Below, piece by piece: positions 10,894 through 22,545 of a DNA stretch of 64,000 nucleotides. The position numbers were made by a program, and so were the translations under genes. A model generated the notes under the pieces. It had not been told where the DNA came from and made no database searches. It saw nothing but the letters and a program-made list of their open reading frames with translations. The DNA is from Heracleum sosnowskyi (taxonomy: Eukaryota; Streptophyta; Magnoliopsida; Apiales; Apiaceae): assembly GCA_030848705.1 (NCBI GenBank), contig CM061243.1:98826436-98890435 (forward strand), in the 5' to 3' direction. Positions within the stretch are counted from its first letter, which is position 1. Every line of letters begins with the position of its first letter.

Positions 10894-13344
10894 TCAGTCC
10901 CTTCTTTCTTCATCGTCTCTCGAATCCATAACCTTGATTGGGAGAACCTGCCCCCCGATTCCATCAGGCCTTAACGCGGCTACATAGCAACTCCTAGCCA
11001 TCTTTTGATCTCCTTGTTCTTCACCAACTCCGTTCCTTGTTGGGAACTTGATTTTCAAATGGTAAGTTGAGGCAACAGCCTTGAATGCATGAAGGCCTGT
11101 CCTACCAAGGATTGCATTATAAGTCGAGGTTGCCTTTATCACCACGAAGTTCAGCATTTGAGTTGCTGTTTGTGAACCTTGCCCTATTGTCATAGGGAGC
11201 TGGATAGTTCCCTCTACTTTGGATTCAACCCCATTGAACCCATATATGGGCATGTTTGAAGGAGTCAGTTGCGAATCTGTATATCCCATCTTGATGAAGG
11301 CGTCATGGAACAAGATGTCCACAGAAGCTCCGTTATCTACCAGAACCCTCTTGGTTTTAGAGTTGCCTATTACAGGTATAATGACCAACGGGTCGTCATG
11401 GGGGAACTTCACCCCTTCAAGATCAGAATCATCGAAGGTAACAGCCACTTCTGTCTTGGCACATTTCGGTGCTTCTCCTACAACAGTCATTACCTCTCGG
11501 GCATAAGCTTTCCTTGAGTTTCGGGAGGACCCAGCAGCAGTCGGTCCTCCAAATATCATGTTGATGACAGGCCCTCGGGGCTTAGGAGTACGATCTTGGT
11601 CGTTGTCCCTCCTATCATAGTCTTTCCTTTCATAGTTTCCTTGTTGATTTCCTCGATTCCCATCCTTAGTGAACTTATCGAGTTTTCCTCTTCGGATTAA
11701 GAACTCGATCTCATCTTTCAGTTGTCTACAATCGTCGGTGTCATGACCAACTTCTTTATGGAAACGACAGAATTGATTCTTGTTCCGTTTCTCCAAGTCG
11801 GATCTTAGCGGTTTAGGCCATCGAAGATCTTCTTCCTTCTCAATTTCCATCAGAATTTGACTTCTTGAGGTGTTCAACCTTGCATACTCATTGAACCTAG
11901 GTCCGAAGTTGTTCCTTTTAGGTGGAGAGTCAGAATCTTTCGCTGTCCTGGGATATTTGTCCCTAGCGTCATACTCTTGAGTCTCCTTTCTCTTTTTTCC
12001 GTTTTCACTTCCCTCAACAGTGGGTTCATACTTTCTCATGCTTTCTTCAGCCTTGATATACTTTCCGGCTCTATCTTGGAGCTTCAGCATGCTCTCGGGT
12101 GGATGTTTGGCTAACGACCTCTTGAAGTGATCATCAGTAGTTCCTTGTTGCAGGGCTATCATAGCTACTTTGTCATCCAAGTCCGGGACTTTCAGAGCCT
12201 CTCGAGTGAACCGATTGATGTAGTCCCTTAGGGCTTCATTCTGCCCTTGCCGGATTGCCATGAGTGATGCAGAACTTTTCTCATGCACCCTTCCACTAAT
12301 GAATTGATTGATAAAAGCTTTACTCAACTCTTTGAAGGATCCAATAGAATTGGGAGGCAAACGGCTGTACCAACGTTGTGCCATGCCCGCAAGGGTTTGC
12401 GGAAACGCTCGGCACTTAACCGCATCATTGGTTGGCTGCAACAGCAGTGCGTTGGAGAAGGTTCTCACATGATTAGCGGGATCTCCCGTTCCATCATAGG
12501 CTTTAATCGAAGGCATCTTGAACTTTCTGGATATAGCCGTTTTCATGATGTCTTGAGTAAACGGTGGCGTAGGATCATCAGGATCTCCTAGGGGCAGCAG
12601 AATGCTAGGATCACCCCTTGGGGCTTCGGCCCTCCTGGTTCTTCTTGACGGCGGATCCAAATGGATAATTGGGATCCCTTCAGTTTGATTCCTTGCCCTT
12701 GCGGCCTCTTGTTCTGCCAATACTTTCTTAAGCCTTGCGACTTCTGCCTCATGGGCCGCAAGCTTGTCCTTAGTAGTTTGGGGTTGATCTCGGTTGGTTT
12801 GCGAAGATTGTTTCCTTCTAGGAGCGACATCGTCTCCAGTTGTATAACCCTCATCCTCGGTGTAGGGCCCAAAAAAATCGTCTCGAAACATCTGATGAGT
12901 TTGGGTTTCACGGTTTTGGGGTTCCAAACCTGGTACGTAAGGGGGCACATAAGCCTCATGGTAGATTGGATTCATTCCACTACCACCCGCTGTGGGGCGA
13001 GGGGACATGCCATAGCCGGGCATCCCCAAAGTCTGATTTGCGTGTTGAGGGAGATCAGTAGTGTGGAGTTGAAGACTGCGAGGTGCGTTCATAAGCAGCG
13101 GGGAGGTTGTAATTGGTTGCTGGTGAACGGTCTCTTGTGAATTAGATCCATGAATAACCATTTGTAGGGGATTCGTCCCTTCAGCAGTAATTGGGACTTC
13201 TTGTCCTTGAGTGTTGGTGGGGATATTCGTTCTTTCAGTGCCAGTAGTTGGCGGTGGTTGGCTTCCATGAGTATCAGCCCCGGAGGTGATAGGGAGGCCT
13301 TCAGAAGTATCAGAATCTCTAGTTGTTCTTCGTGTGTTTGCCAT
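10894..13344 (-). CDS. Gag-protease protein of the Tat-type element
   Basis: 816 residues from ATG at 13344, 34 nt inside the primer site. Residues 1-250 are low-complexity Pro/Gln/Thr-rich. Residues about 265-440 are the plant retrotransposon gag fold (YDGTGDP, QRWYSRLP, FINQF, LRDYINRF). A zinc-knuckle-like motif CRFHKEVGHDTDDC is near 527. Residues about 655-780 are a retropepsin-like protease with VLVDNGAS at the active site and the ILGR partner motif. The ORF ends in a stop with no RT behind it. The CRFH...H...DC knuckle and the D-x-G site match Tat-lineage gag. The intact frame over 2.45 kb suggests that gag is kept by selection or is recent. Product: particle protein that could package element RNA. 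Confidence 0.88.
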   Translation of the reverse strand: MANTRRTTRDSDTSEGLPITSGADTHGSQPPPTTGTERTNIPTNTQGQEVPITAEGTNPLQMVIHGSNSQETVHQQPITTSPLLMNAPRSLQLHTTDLPQHANQTLGMPGYGMSPRPTAGGSGMNPIYHEAYVPPYVPGLEPQNRETQTHQMFRDDFFGPYTEDEGYTTGDDVAPRRKQSSQTNRDQPQTTKDKLAAHEAEVARLKKVLAEQEAARARNQTEGIPIIHLDPPSRRTRRAEAPRGDPSILLPLGDPDDPTPPFTQDIMKTAISRKFKMPSIKAYDGTGDPANHVRTFSNALLLQPTNDAVKCRAFPQTLAGMAQRWYSRLPPNSIGSFKELSKAFINQFISGRVHEKSSASLMAIRQGQNEALRDYINRFTREALKVPDLDDKVAMIALQQGTTDDHFKRSLAKHPPESMLKLQDRAGKYIKAEESMRKYEPTVEGSENGKKRKETQEYDARDKYPRTAKDSDSPPKRNNFGPRFNEYARLNTSRSQILMEIEKEEDLRWPKPLRSDLEKRNKNQFCRFHKEVGHDTDDCRQLKDEIEFLIRRGKLDKFTKDGNRGNQQGNYERKDYDRRDNDQDRTPKPRGPVINMIFGGPTAAGSSRNSRKAYAREVMTVVGEAPKCAKTEVAVTFDDSDLEGVKFPHDDPLVIIPVIGNSKTKRVLVDNGASVDILFHDAFIKMGYTDSQLTPSNMPIYGFNGVESKVEGTIQLPMTIGQGSQTATQMLNFVVIKATSTYNAILGRTGLHAFKAVASTYHLKIKFPTRNGVGEEQGDQKMARSCYVAALRPDGIGGQVLPIKVMDSRDDEERRD

Positions 13345-13357
13345 GGTTGATGTTGTC

Positions 13358-13375
13358 TTCCCACAGACGGCGCCA
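13358..13375 (-). promoter_or_regulatory. Primer binding site of the Tat-type element
   Basis: The minus strand reads TGGCGCCGTCTGTGGGAA two bases inside the LTR end. TGGCGCCGT complements the acceptor end of a plant aspartate-type tRNA, as in many Tat and Athila elements, though complementarity past the ninth base looks weak. Confidence 0.7.
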
Positions 13376-13377
13376 AA

Positions 13378-13827
13378 TGTTGTGGATTAAAAAACGAGCT
13401 TTCGGTCCTCACAAGATGCCTACGTATCTCAATTCGTTATTGAGAATCAAGCCAAAGACGTAGTTCTGATTGTAGGATCAGGGACCTTATATAGGCGTCT
13501 GGAGCCTAGTATTTATGGTATGTTTAGGAGTCTTAACGAATAAGTCTCCTTTTTGATAACTGATAATGAGTGCATTACTTGGTGGGCAAGTCTTTTCCTT
13601 GTTGATAAAGGCTGTGACTCATTAATTGGGATTCTGGATCCTTCCTTGATAAATTTGCCATATTTTGGACTCTTTTCATGAGCTGTATATTTCCCTTATT
13701 TATTAATTACGAAATTAATAAATAATCAGGGTTTCGGGCCTTGTACTTGGACCGTATTCTTCGACCAATTTAGGTCTAATTAATACATCATTAATTACAT
13801 ATTTAGGGTTATTTTTAGCTCATATCA
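13378..13827 (-). repeat. 5' LTR of the Tat-type gag element
   Basis: 450 bp, same ends as the left LTR, lacking the 66-bp segment described there. Followed by the target duplication GTGAT at 13828-13832. Confidence 0.92.
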
Positions 13828-13832
13828 GTGAT

Positions 13833-15081
13833 AGAACTTTACTCGTTTTTGTATTTCAAATTTTTTATATGGTGACCAAATGTTACTTTTATTTTTTAGA
13901 AAGGTGGCTACGTGTCATAGTATTTTTTTTTCAAAAAATGGTTCTTAATCATCTTTTTGAAAAATAAAAATAATGTCTAGTTATTATATTATAAATTTAA
14001 AATTTTGACCACCAAAATACTAAATGAAATTAAATTCGTTCACAAGTTTATAATTTACTCTTTAAAATTTATATTACTACATGAAAGAAACCATCGTATA
14101 AGACAATCAACATGATTTTCAACTTCATTGTGGACGTTGACTCATAAAATTTTCAACGCAATTATGGGATTTGATTTTAGGTTAAGAAAATAAGAAAAAG
14201 TTGCACAACTTGTACGTATTTAATTTTGCAGGCCACGAGGCCAAGAAATACAATAAATGTTCGTACCAATTGAAATTAAATATTTAATAAGTATTTATAT
14301 TATGGTAAGAAATACAATAAATGCTCGTACCAATTGAAAAAGTTGCACAACTTGTACGTATTAATTTATATTGTTTTATATAAATAAAATAAAATAAAAT
14401 TTAGCGGGTTCGTTTAAATTAATGTCTCACTCACTAGGAATATAAAAATGTGGAAATTAACTACTCCTAATTAAGAAACATGTACTAACATGTATGGACA
14501 TTGAACATAAAAAGATAAGCATGCATTGAAGAAGGCTGCGGCGGCGGCTTGAAATTTGAACCACGGCTGGACTGTTTTGAACATTACATTACATTTTATT
14601 ACATCACTGTTTGCCAATATAGAACAATAAATTTCGGTAAATAAACTAATTTGACTTTTCAATGTAAGTTTACTAGAGTAATTTTTATTTTAATAATGTC
14701 GTGAGAGACCATCGAATCAAACTTGGAATGATAAAAATAAGATCTTAACAATAATTATCACATCACATTTTTTCCCCTGGATTATATTAATTTAGTTAAT
14801 GTTTCCTGTATAATTATTAATATTCTAAAAATCGGTATCCAAAAATCGGAGATCAATTATTTCAAATTTTGACCAAATCGAGTATTCAGAAATTGGATAA
14901 TTACTCGAATTTTGAAAACAAAATATAGTAGAATCGAATTTCAAATTTTAATAGTTATGAATAGATTGTTAAAAGATTTCTGACAACTTAATTCACTTTC
15001 ATGTAATTTATATAGAAGTTGACCTTTTTAAATCAAAATTTCTAAAGTCAAATGAACTAATTAATCTCTTTAACACTTCTA
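13833..15081. other. AT-rich intergenic DNA with a local rearranged repeat
   Basis: No coding frame. Two phrases are repeated in swapped order: AAAAAGTTGCACAACTTGTACGT at about 14195 and 14338, and AAGAAATACAATAAATG(T/C)TCGTACCAATTGAA at about 14243 and 14307, suggesting a small duplication and rearrangement. Confidence 0.5.
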
Positions 15082-15669
15082 AGAGCATCTCCAACCTGAG
15101 ATGCTCTGTCTAAAAAGTCTGACCTGGCAAAGCAACAGTTAACATTTTACATGATCTGCTTAGATTGCACCACTCCAACCGGCAGAAACCCTTATCTATA
15201 TTAATAGCCAACATCTGCCGGTTGGTCATATTTGTTGAATCTCACCCAATCCGTAACAAAACCCTGCATCTCTCCCGCTCTTTCTTATACTCTTCCGCCA
15301 CTCATTTCTTGCACAAGTAATGTATCTTCTATGTCCTATTTTATATTTTGTATCTGCTAAAAAATATGACTACAATTTTGAACCAGTTAGTGTTAATATA
15401 ATATATTAAAATTTAAAATTTTAATTTAAGTTTTAAAAAATATGTGACCACAATTTCACATCAATTAAAATTAATATTAATCTATTAAAATTTATTTTTT
15501 ATTGAAAAGGTATCATTTAAAATTATAATATACTATTTTCAAAAAATAGCCAACCATTATAGCCAACGTCATTGGAGCACACAACCTTACAGATTCAGCA
15601 AATTTTAGCCAACTATTATTTTATATTATTTTAGCTAACCAATTTAGCCAACCCCATTGGAGATACTCT
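15082..15669. mobile_element. MITE-like element with AGAGCATCTCCAA ends
   Basis: The left end AGAGCATCTCCAACC (15082-15096) and the right end CCATTGGAGATACTCT (about 15654-15669) form imperfect terminal inverted repeats. This end sequence is typical of several plant non-autonomous DNA elements. The interior is AT-rich without coding capacity. The left end itself folds: AGAGCATCTC and GAGATGCTCT at 15082-15107 are perfect inverted arms. A target duplication could not be fixed. Confidence 0.6.
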
Positions 15670-15905
15670 AACTATCTTCTCGGTGTTATACCTGTTCTGG
15701 TTCGAGTTCAACACTAAGGAAAAAGCTCCGATTTTGGAGAATTGTACAAGAGTTCACCATTGATTGAAATTGGGCTTGAAAAATGAAATTGAATATTTTA
15801 GCATACTGTGAATATCTAATAAAATATTTAGTTTATTTAGCAAAGAAAAGAATATTTAGTTCAATATAGTATTATAATTAGGTTGATCGAAGGAATAAGA
15901 AATGA
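15670..15905. other. Short AT-rich spacer
   Basis: No gene or recognisable element. Its last five bases plus ATTAT at 15906-15910 are the target site of the next Copia element; host sequence resumes at 42586. Confidence 0.5.
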
Positions 15906-15910
15906 TTATT

Positions 15911-17502
15911 GTTAGGTCCTGATAAGTTTGTAGAAGGGGGGTTGAATACAAACTATACCGTTTTATCGAATTTGTCCTTTAATAGATTTAACTGATTAGA
16001 ACAAATTAGTGCGGAATAAAAACTGAAACAATATTCAAGTTAAATAGAAACTCTATTAAACTTGAGAGGTGTTACAATTCAGTGCACAGATTACAAGGTT
16101 CTTGTTAAAACAAATCTAGAATAAATTCGACCCTGATAAGTTTGTAGAAGGGGGGTTGAATACAAACTATACCGTTTTATCGAATTTGTCCTTTAATAGA
16201 TTTAACTGATTAGAACAAATTAGTGCGGAATAAAAACTGAAACAATATTCAAGTTAAATAGAAACTCTATTAAACTTGAGAGGTGTTACAATTCAGTGCA
16301 CAGATTACAAGGTTCTTGTTAAAACAAATCTAGAATAAATTCGACATGAATTTATCTATATTTGTAATAAAAAGATCGAATACTAAAAAGTAGTTCGATA
16401 GTAATTCTAGGGATTATGATCCGCTAGATTGTCAAAGCAATACAAGTAATTGAATTCTAGTGGATTAGATATAACTTTGATGGCTAGAATTTATTACAAG
16501 AATTTAATTGAGCTTTGCAGTTGGTTCGCTTGAATATGCAGAAGAGAGTAAATGATAAGCTGTTCTTTTTCTTCTGTGTTCAATTGTATTGTCTGCCTGT
16601 TTGATCAAACTTTTCTATTTAACCAAGTCAACAAACAGCTTCCCACGCGCCAAACTTCACTTTCATTTATACTAGCAATACTATCAATTAATATTAATAG
16701 TACTCTCGGTAGTACTATCCTTTAGTACTGGTAGTACTATCGGTAGTACTCTTAATGATAGTACTACTAGTAGTAAACAGATAGTACTACAAGTAGTAAA
16801 TAGAATTAGGAACTAAAACTGATTTTAATTTTATTCTACTTTTAATTGATTTAATAAATGACTTAATTCTTTTAGAATTAATTCACTGATTAAATAAATT
16901 AAATAACTGACTCAAATAATTTCATAAATAAATTAATTCTTGAGAATTAATTTATACATTAAATTACTTAAGATCTAGATTGATTAATTTAATATATGAA
17001 TTAATTCTGAAAGAATTAATTCATAGATTAAATTAATTATCTTATAGAATAATATTAAAAGAGAATTAAACTAATTCTGAGAACCACTAAAATTGTTGAC
17101 GAACTTCCACTGGCTGACGTTGACACTCCATGTACTGTCTGGTTCATGAGCGACAAACTTTAATGGTTGTTCTTCATACTAAACTTTAAGCTGTGATTCT
17201 TTTCTCCTTTTATTTAAACAAGGACTGTAACCTGTACTTTTTCCCGTCACACTTCTGAAACCTCTGTCACTTTAAATAGATCCACTTTCTTGAATACTTC
17301 ACTGAGGCTTGATCAAATAAATGAACTTCTTCCAGTGTAGAATAACTTCAAGTCTGTAGATGACTTTAATCTTCATTCTTTGACAGATATAATCTTCTGA
17401 GATTCCTGTGACATTTGATTTTTATTATTTACTTATTACATCTTAATTAAAGTTGAGTAGAATCCTCGGTGTTTACAAATAGGCCTAGACATATGCCTTT
17501 CA
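15911..17502 (-). repeat. 3' LTR of Copia element 1, with internal 213-bp duplication
   Basis: Starts TGTTAGGTCC and ends ATGCCTTTCA. A 213-bp segment is present twice in tandem (about 15919-16131 and 16132-16344); the other LTR has one copy. A cluster of TAGTACTA palindromes lies at 16660-16800. Inverted AATTAATTC-type repeats follow at 16860-17040. Confidence 0.92.
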
Positions 17503-17516
17503 ATCTCCCCCTATTT
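17503..17516 (-). promoter_or_regulatory. Polypurine tract of Copia element 1
   Basis: The minus strand reads AAATAGGGGGAGAT directly before the LTR start TGAAAGGC. The sequence is typical of Sirevirus-type elements. Confidence 0.85.
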
Positions 17517-17764
17517 GTTTGTTAGACAATAACAACCAAATACTCTAGAGGATAACTCAACTAAAACAAGAAAAGATAAGACTTTTAAGAGCCAAGCAAA
17601 TAATAAAAAGTTCTGGATTAAATATAACAATATCCAGATTCAAACAGAAAAGATAAATACAAGATAGATGTTCCTCTAGACTGAACAAATGATACATTTT
17701 CCTATCTTGATTTACCTAGCTCTAAACATATAACATTTACAAATTGAGCAAACTACATCATGCC

Positions 17765-19540
17765 TTAATCTCTAATCTCCCCTTCTTCAGCATCTTGCAA
17801 TGTGGTTAGGAGGTCTTTGTCAAGGACACGATCACTTTCAGAAACCACACCCCTTGGCATTACTGGTTGAGTGGTGATCTTCTTCAACCTATTCTTCATC
17901 TGAGCATACCTTGGAATTTTCTCCGTGCAGTAGTCTGAAATCATATCAGCAACTTCAGACTTCTCTACAGAAGCAAACCCAGAAGTTCTAAGAAGATTCT
18001 CCAACTTCACCAGTTGCATAGCAGTCTGTAGCTTCATGGAATCAGGATCCAGCCTCACAGTCTCCAAAGTTGTACCTCTGTAGATTTTGACTTCATAAGG
18101 AAAATGTACAACTTGAGGGCTGGCCTTCATAGCAGAATCTCTCAGCCGGTCATAAAGAAGCTCGTTCAAGCAAGAAGATCTCTTTACTTTACTCATAAGA
18201 ATCCACAATTCAGAGAGAGATCTTCTTTGTAGGAGGTCAAGAGAAATAGTGAATGACCCTTCAAGAGCACTTGAGACATAGATGAACAGTTCTTGCCTCA
18301 CTTGATCAAATGCAGACGTAATCCTTAGAATATCTTCCTTCAATGCCTTCATGTACAATGAATTGTCTGGATTAACATTTCTGATCTTCTCAAGCAACTT
18401 CAGAGAAGAAGCATCATTGTTTGTACCTCTCTGAGGGATATCAAACATCTCCCTTGCCTTATCCCATTTCATTCCTTGCTTCATCCTAACATCCAATCTC
18501 CTTTCTTTGATATGAATACTATGAAGACGTTGTTTGTCTTCATGTTCAGCCTTTTGAATTTTCAGCCTTTGAGATATGATGTCTGAGACCTTAGCATTCT
18601 CATCCTCCTTTCTTCTTAGTTCTGCCTGTTGCTTCTTCAACTCCTTCTGAAACAAAGGGTCAGGTGTGTATAGATCAGCTTCATCTTCCCAATCATCAAA
18701 GTTGGCTGCCTCCTCAACCTCCTCCTCACCAAAAGCTTCTTCAGGTATGGTCTTCCTCAGATCACCAGATGTGTCAAATTGGAAGTCATCCTGTTCACCG
18801 TGGTAGTAGTAGGCATCATCAAAAGCAGACTCCTCCATTGATTGTTTACCTTTCCCCTTATCCTTTCCAGAAGCTCCTCCAACTTCTTTGTCTTCTCCTT
18901 TCTTCTCCTTCTCCCCCTTAGTTGAGGAATCCTCTACAGTTTGATCTGTGGATGCCCTAGAATTCACCTCAGATGCTCTCCTTATCTCTCCTCTTTCTCT
19001 TCCATCTCCTCCTTCATCATCATCATCATCATCATCATCATCTCCCTCAAAGAATGTTTTCTGTTGTGCTGTGGGTTGATGTGAATTCTTTATCATGTAG
19101 TACAGATGCTTCATCCCTTCGTTCAGATGCTCCATTCCACCTTCAATCTTAGAGAATCTTTGAACATTAAGCCATTGATTTTCATCAACAGTTTGCTGAA
19201 TAAAATCCACTTGAGCAGTAATGGCAGCAAACTGATCAACATTTGACGTTGTAAGATCAGAGACGTCCGAAGCCACAAGTACTTGAGATTGCTGAACAGC
19301 ATTGATCTTTGGAAGGAGAGTAGTCTTCAAGCTTTCAATATCATCTTTAATCAAACCCAGCTGATTTGTTACAGAGGTGGAAGAAGAAGACCGTTCAACC
19401 ACTTGTGCTTTAAGAATTTCCTTCTCAGCCTGGGTTTCTTGCAGTTGTTTCTGTAGAGCAGCTATCTGAGCTAACAAATAAGCAGTGTTTGTGTCAGTGT
19501 GTGCACTCACTTCAATTTCTCTCAGTGGTGTTTCACTCAA
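17765..19540 (-). pseudogene. Third ORF of Copia element 1, C-terminal part
   Basis: About 590 residues in the frame following the 576-residue ORF, overlapping it by 4 nt. It has no ATG at its 5' end (the first codon is TTG), so it is best read as the C-terminal half of one protein split by a frame change near 19540. Visible features: heptad-rich coiled coil at residues about 20-55, an acidic poly-Asp run near 165-175, a Lys/Glu/Gly-rich stretch near 205-230, and a helical C-terminal domain. No membrane segment is evident. Copia element 2 has the equivalent as one 1198-residue ORF. The role is unknown; in Sireviruses an ORF in this position has often been called env-like, but nothing here looks like an envelope protein. 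Confidence 0.7.
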
Positions 19541-21267
19541 CTCACGTGCTTGTGTATCACTCTCTTTTGATTTTGATCTCTAATCACTAGCTGTCTTTCC
19601 AAGTTATCAGATTGAGTACCTGCAATAGAAATCACCCTAGCCCCTTCAAGAGAGGTCAGTGGTGGTGCAATGGGAGTTCGCAATTCCCGATCCCTGAATG
19701 AGTCTGTCAAAATATTTGACATTGTATACTGAATTGCTTCAGGGACAGACTCATCAGGTTGCCTTTCACTTTGTCCAGTATAAACTGCGAGTGAAAAATC
19801 CCTTAAGGGAGCCAGAGATGTTTCCTCTGGGAGGGGAGAAAATGATTCTATTATAGGTGGCAAAGAATCAGATTTTCCCTCTAATGCCTGTGAAGGCACT
19901 TCTACCGTGACAAAGGTAGGCACTGTTTCAGATCCTAAGTGCTCTCCTAGCAACGTGTCCTGAGTTTCTTCTATTTGGATGTCTTCTCCCATTGTGAGTA
20001 ATGGGAGAGTGCTTGACTCATTACAGGTTGCCAGGGCCCGATGACGAATTTCAATAGATTCATCCTGTTGAGAGGATGTCTCCAGAGACTGTTCAATGGC
20101 CATTTCAAAGTCCATATCCTGTTGGGAGGACATGGATGGGCTTACAGATGTCTCTCTATAGGTTTTTCTTTTCTTGAGAGGTGGAGACAGAGCTGTGGGT
20201 GCACTCAGTGTTTGTTCACTACTAGACCTTTGTCTTATCAAAGAAGCAGTTTCAGGTTGAGAGGTTAAAGGATTAGACACAGTGTTTGGCTCTCTGACCT
20301 GGGTTAGAGATTGTGGTTCTACAACCTCTTGGTCTGTCCTATCAACCACTTGGGTTTCAGCAAAGGTGCCAGATGATCCAGAGATAGGATGTATTACCTG
20401 TATTGGCAGTTCCTCTGAAATTCCAGCTGCAATGACTAGTTGTTGATCAGGAACAAAAGGTTCAAAGGTAGGTAGGTGAATGAAATGAGCCATGAATGGA
20501 CTTACAACCACTGGTGTCATATTCCATTTACTAGAAGTATGGAGTCTTTGAAAGAACTTACTATAAGTAGAAGGAGAATTAACAGATAAAGCATTTGAGA
20601 ACAACTCCTTGTGAGCATCAGATAACACATGATTGATTAAAATAGTGAGAAATCGAGGATAGAAACACCTGACTTTCCTACCACTATCATGATCAATCCT
20701 GGCATTTGATACTCTTCTAACTATAAGACTCCAGACAAGATGACCAATGTTAAGTCTAACATTAAACACAATAGCATAAGCAATGTACTGTAACAAAGAT
20801 GGAATATTTTGAAAATTGCTTTTAGTACAATTGATGAAAACCTTAGCTAAAGTATCAAATAAGACATCCCATTCACAGACTAAATTGGCTTTACTGAGTT
20901 TGGGCAACTCCAAAGGACCTTGATAATGAATTCTGTTGAAAAACTGAATTAATTCAATATCAGAAGGAGTCCTATCAAAGTTGTCCCTAGGAAGTTGAAA
21001 AACTTCACAAAACAAACCCTCAATAATAGTGTACTGTGTGTGCTCAATTGTGAAAGATATAGAATTCAAATCATCAGAAATTACAGCACTAGAACACAAC
21101 AACCTCAGTGGTTCAATCTTTAAATCAGCAGATAAACATATAGCACGACTAACACAACACTGCGAATTTAAAAAATGAATCCAAGGTCGAAAACGATCAA
21201 CCGGGCATTTCAAAGGATCAAAATACCCAATGTAATTGTTTTTAACAACCTCAAAATTCTGAGCCAT
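19537..21267 (-). pseudogene. Third ORF of Copia element 1, N-terminal part
   Basis: 576 residues from ATG at 21267. The first 290 residues form an ordered domain rich in aromatic and hydrophobic positions (YTIIEGLFCEVFQLP, WDVLFDTLAKVF, RCFYPRFLTIL). They align in pattern with residues 1-260 of the third ORF of Copia element 2 (YVITPGTVRAAMGFP, WSFFFDCITRTF, VVYFSRFCQTLF). From about 300 it is Ser/Thr/Gln/Glu-rich and probably disordered, with a short basic LKKRK patch. It stops at 19537 while the following frame continues, so the full protein is probably interrupted. Confidence 0.7.
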
Positions 21268-22545
21268 AATTTACTAAGTAAAAATTAACACAGAAAATCA
21301 AAAACTTAGATAATTATGAATAATTCGAATTTAAGGATTTTAAAATTAATTAAAAATTAATTAAAAATCCAAATTTTCAAAGTTCTCCAAAAATTACCAA
21401 ATTTTAGTATGTTAATCCTTGACAAAAACCACACACTGTACTATTTTTAGAATTCAAAAACACTTATTAAAACCCTAAAAACGAATCACAAAACCCTTTG
21501 AAATTCAAAAACTCGAAAAATTAAAACTCAATGAAACTTGGATTTTAAGTACTCGAATTAATGGGCTTGAGAAGATCTGTTCAGTGATGGTTTCAGAATT
21601 TAAAACAAGCAAGAAACGAATCCAGAATCTGAAAAAGAAATGGACAGCAATTCGTTTCTTTTTGAAATAAAGAGAGAAAAAATGCACAAAACAGTTAAGT
21701 TAAAACTTGAACTGGAAAGACTATGGTAAAAAGTAAAAAAAACGAAAAAATATATATATATATACACCTGATAGTACTATGGTAAAAAGGAAAAGAAAAA
21801 CACGGTAGTACTAACAAAAAACAAACCTGGTAGGACTATCATTTATTTAAAAAAAACAAAAAAAAGGTAAAAAACTAAAGAAAATGCTTGGTAGTACTAT
21901 CCAAAAATTCGGTAGTACTATAAGTAATAATAAAACTGAAAAACACGGTAGTACTATCTAAAGAGAACTAGTAGTACTATGCAATAAAAGGAAAAACAAA
22001 AATAAAAAGAAAATAGAAAAAGCTGATAGTACTTACAGAATGAACTAGTAGTACTATCAAGGGATAGTACTACCGATAGTACTACTAGTTCAAAACTAGT
22101 AATACTAACGAAAATAAGAAAATAAAATAGAAAAGCAGTTCTAAATAAATAAAAAAATGCTGAGAATTAACAAAACTTTACAGAATATGAATAAATGCAT
22201 GAAAAATAATTACAAGTCTAGAAAAATTCACAGAAAATTCCATAAATTCTAGAAAAATATGCAGAAAATTGTAGAAATGGCTAAAATTAATATAAACTTG
22301 CAGAAATGTTTAAACAACAATATTTACCATCTGAAAAATATCTAAATAATTCTAAATAAATATATTTTCAATAAAAATACATTTCTCCACTAAAAAATAT
22401 GAGAAAAATATTTTTAAAGAAAATAAAATATTTAGAACCATTTAAATCAACAAGCATGCAATTATTAAATGAGAATTGGCAGTAAAAATTAGTTAAATGA
22501 CAAGAAAAAATGAATTTTGAAAGAACAAACCTGACAGAGATATTG
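21268..22545. repeat. Non-coding gap with clustered TAGTACTA palindromes
   Basis: 1.28 kb between pol and the third ORF of Copia element 1. Between about 21768 and 22090 the palindrome TAGTACTA occurs nine times, usually within (G/C)GTAGTACTATC. It is the same motif that is clustered in the LTRs. A short (TA)n run lies at 21750-21765. The rest is A-rich on the plus strand with no ORF. Confidence 0.8.

Larger units (their letters stand above)
7827..13827 (-). mobile_element. Non-autonomous Tat-type Gypsy element (TR-GAG-like)
   Basis: LTRs at 7827-8342 and 13378-13827 both run TGTTGTGGATT to CTCATATCA and are flanked by the 5-bp target duplication GTGAT (7822-7826 and 13828-13832). The primer site is next to the right LTR and the polypurine tract next to the left LTR, so the element reads on the minus strand. 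The 6.0-kb element holds only a gag-protease ORF. Reverse transcriptase, RNase H and integrase are absent, so it must move with enzymes of a relative. The region between gag and the 3' LTR is filled with two tandem arrays, a feature of Tat-lineage elements. Confidence 0.92.

Noticed and set aside
12661..13140. Plus-strand open frame of 159 codons
   Set aside because: It is the complement of the gag coding region of the Tat-type element, with no start context or protein features of its own.
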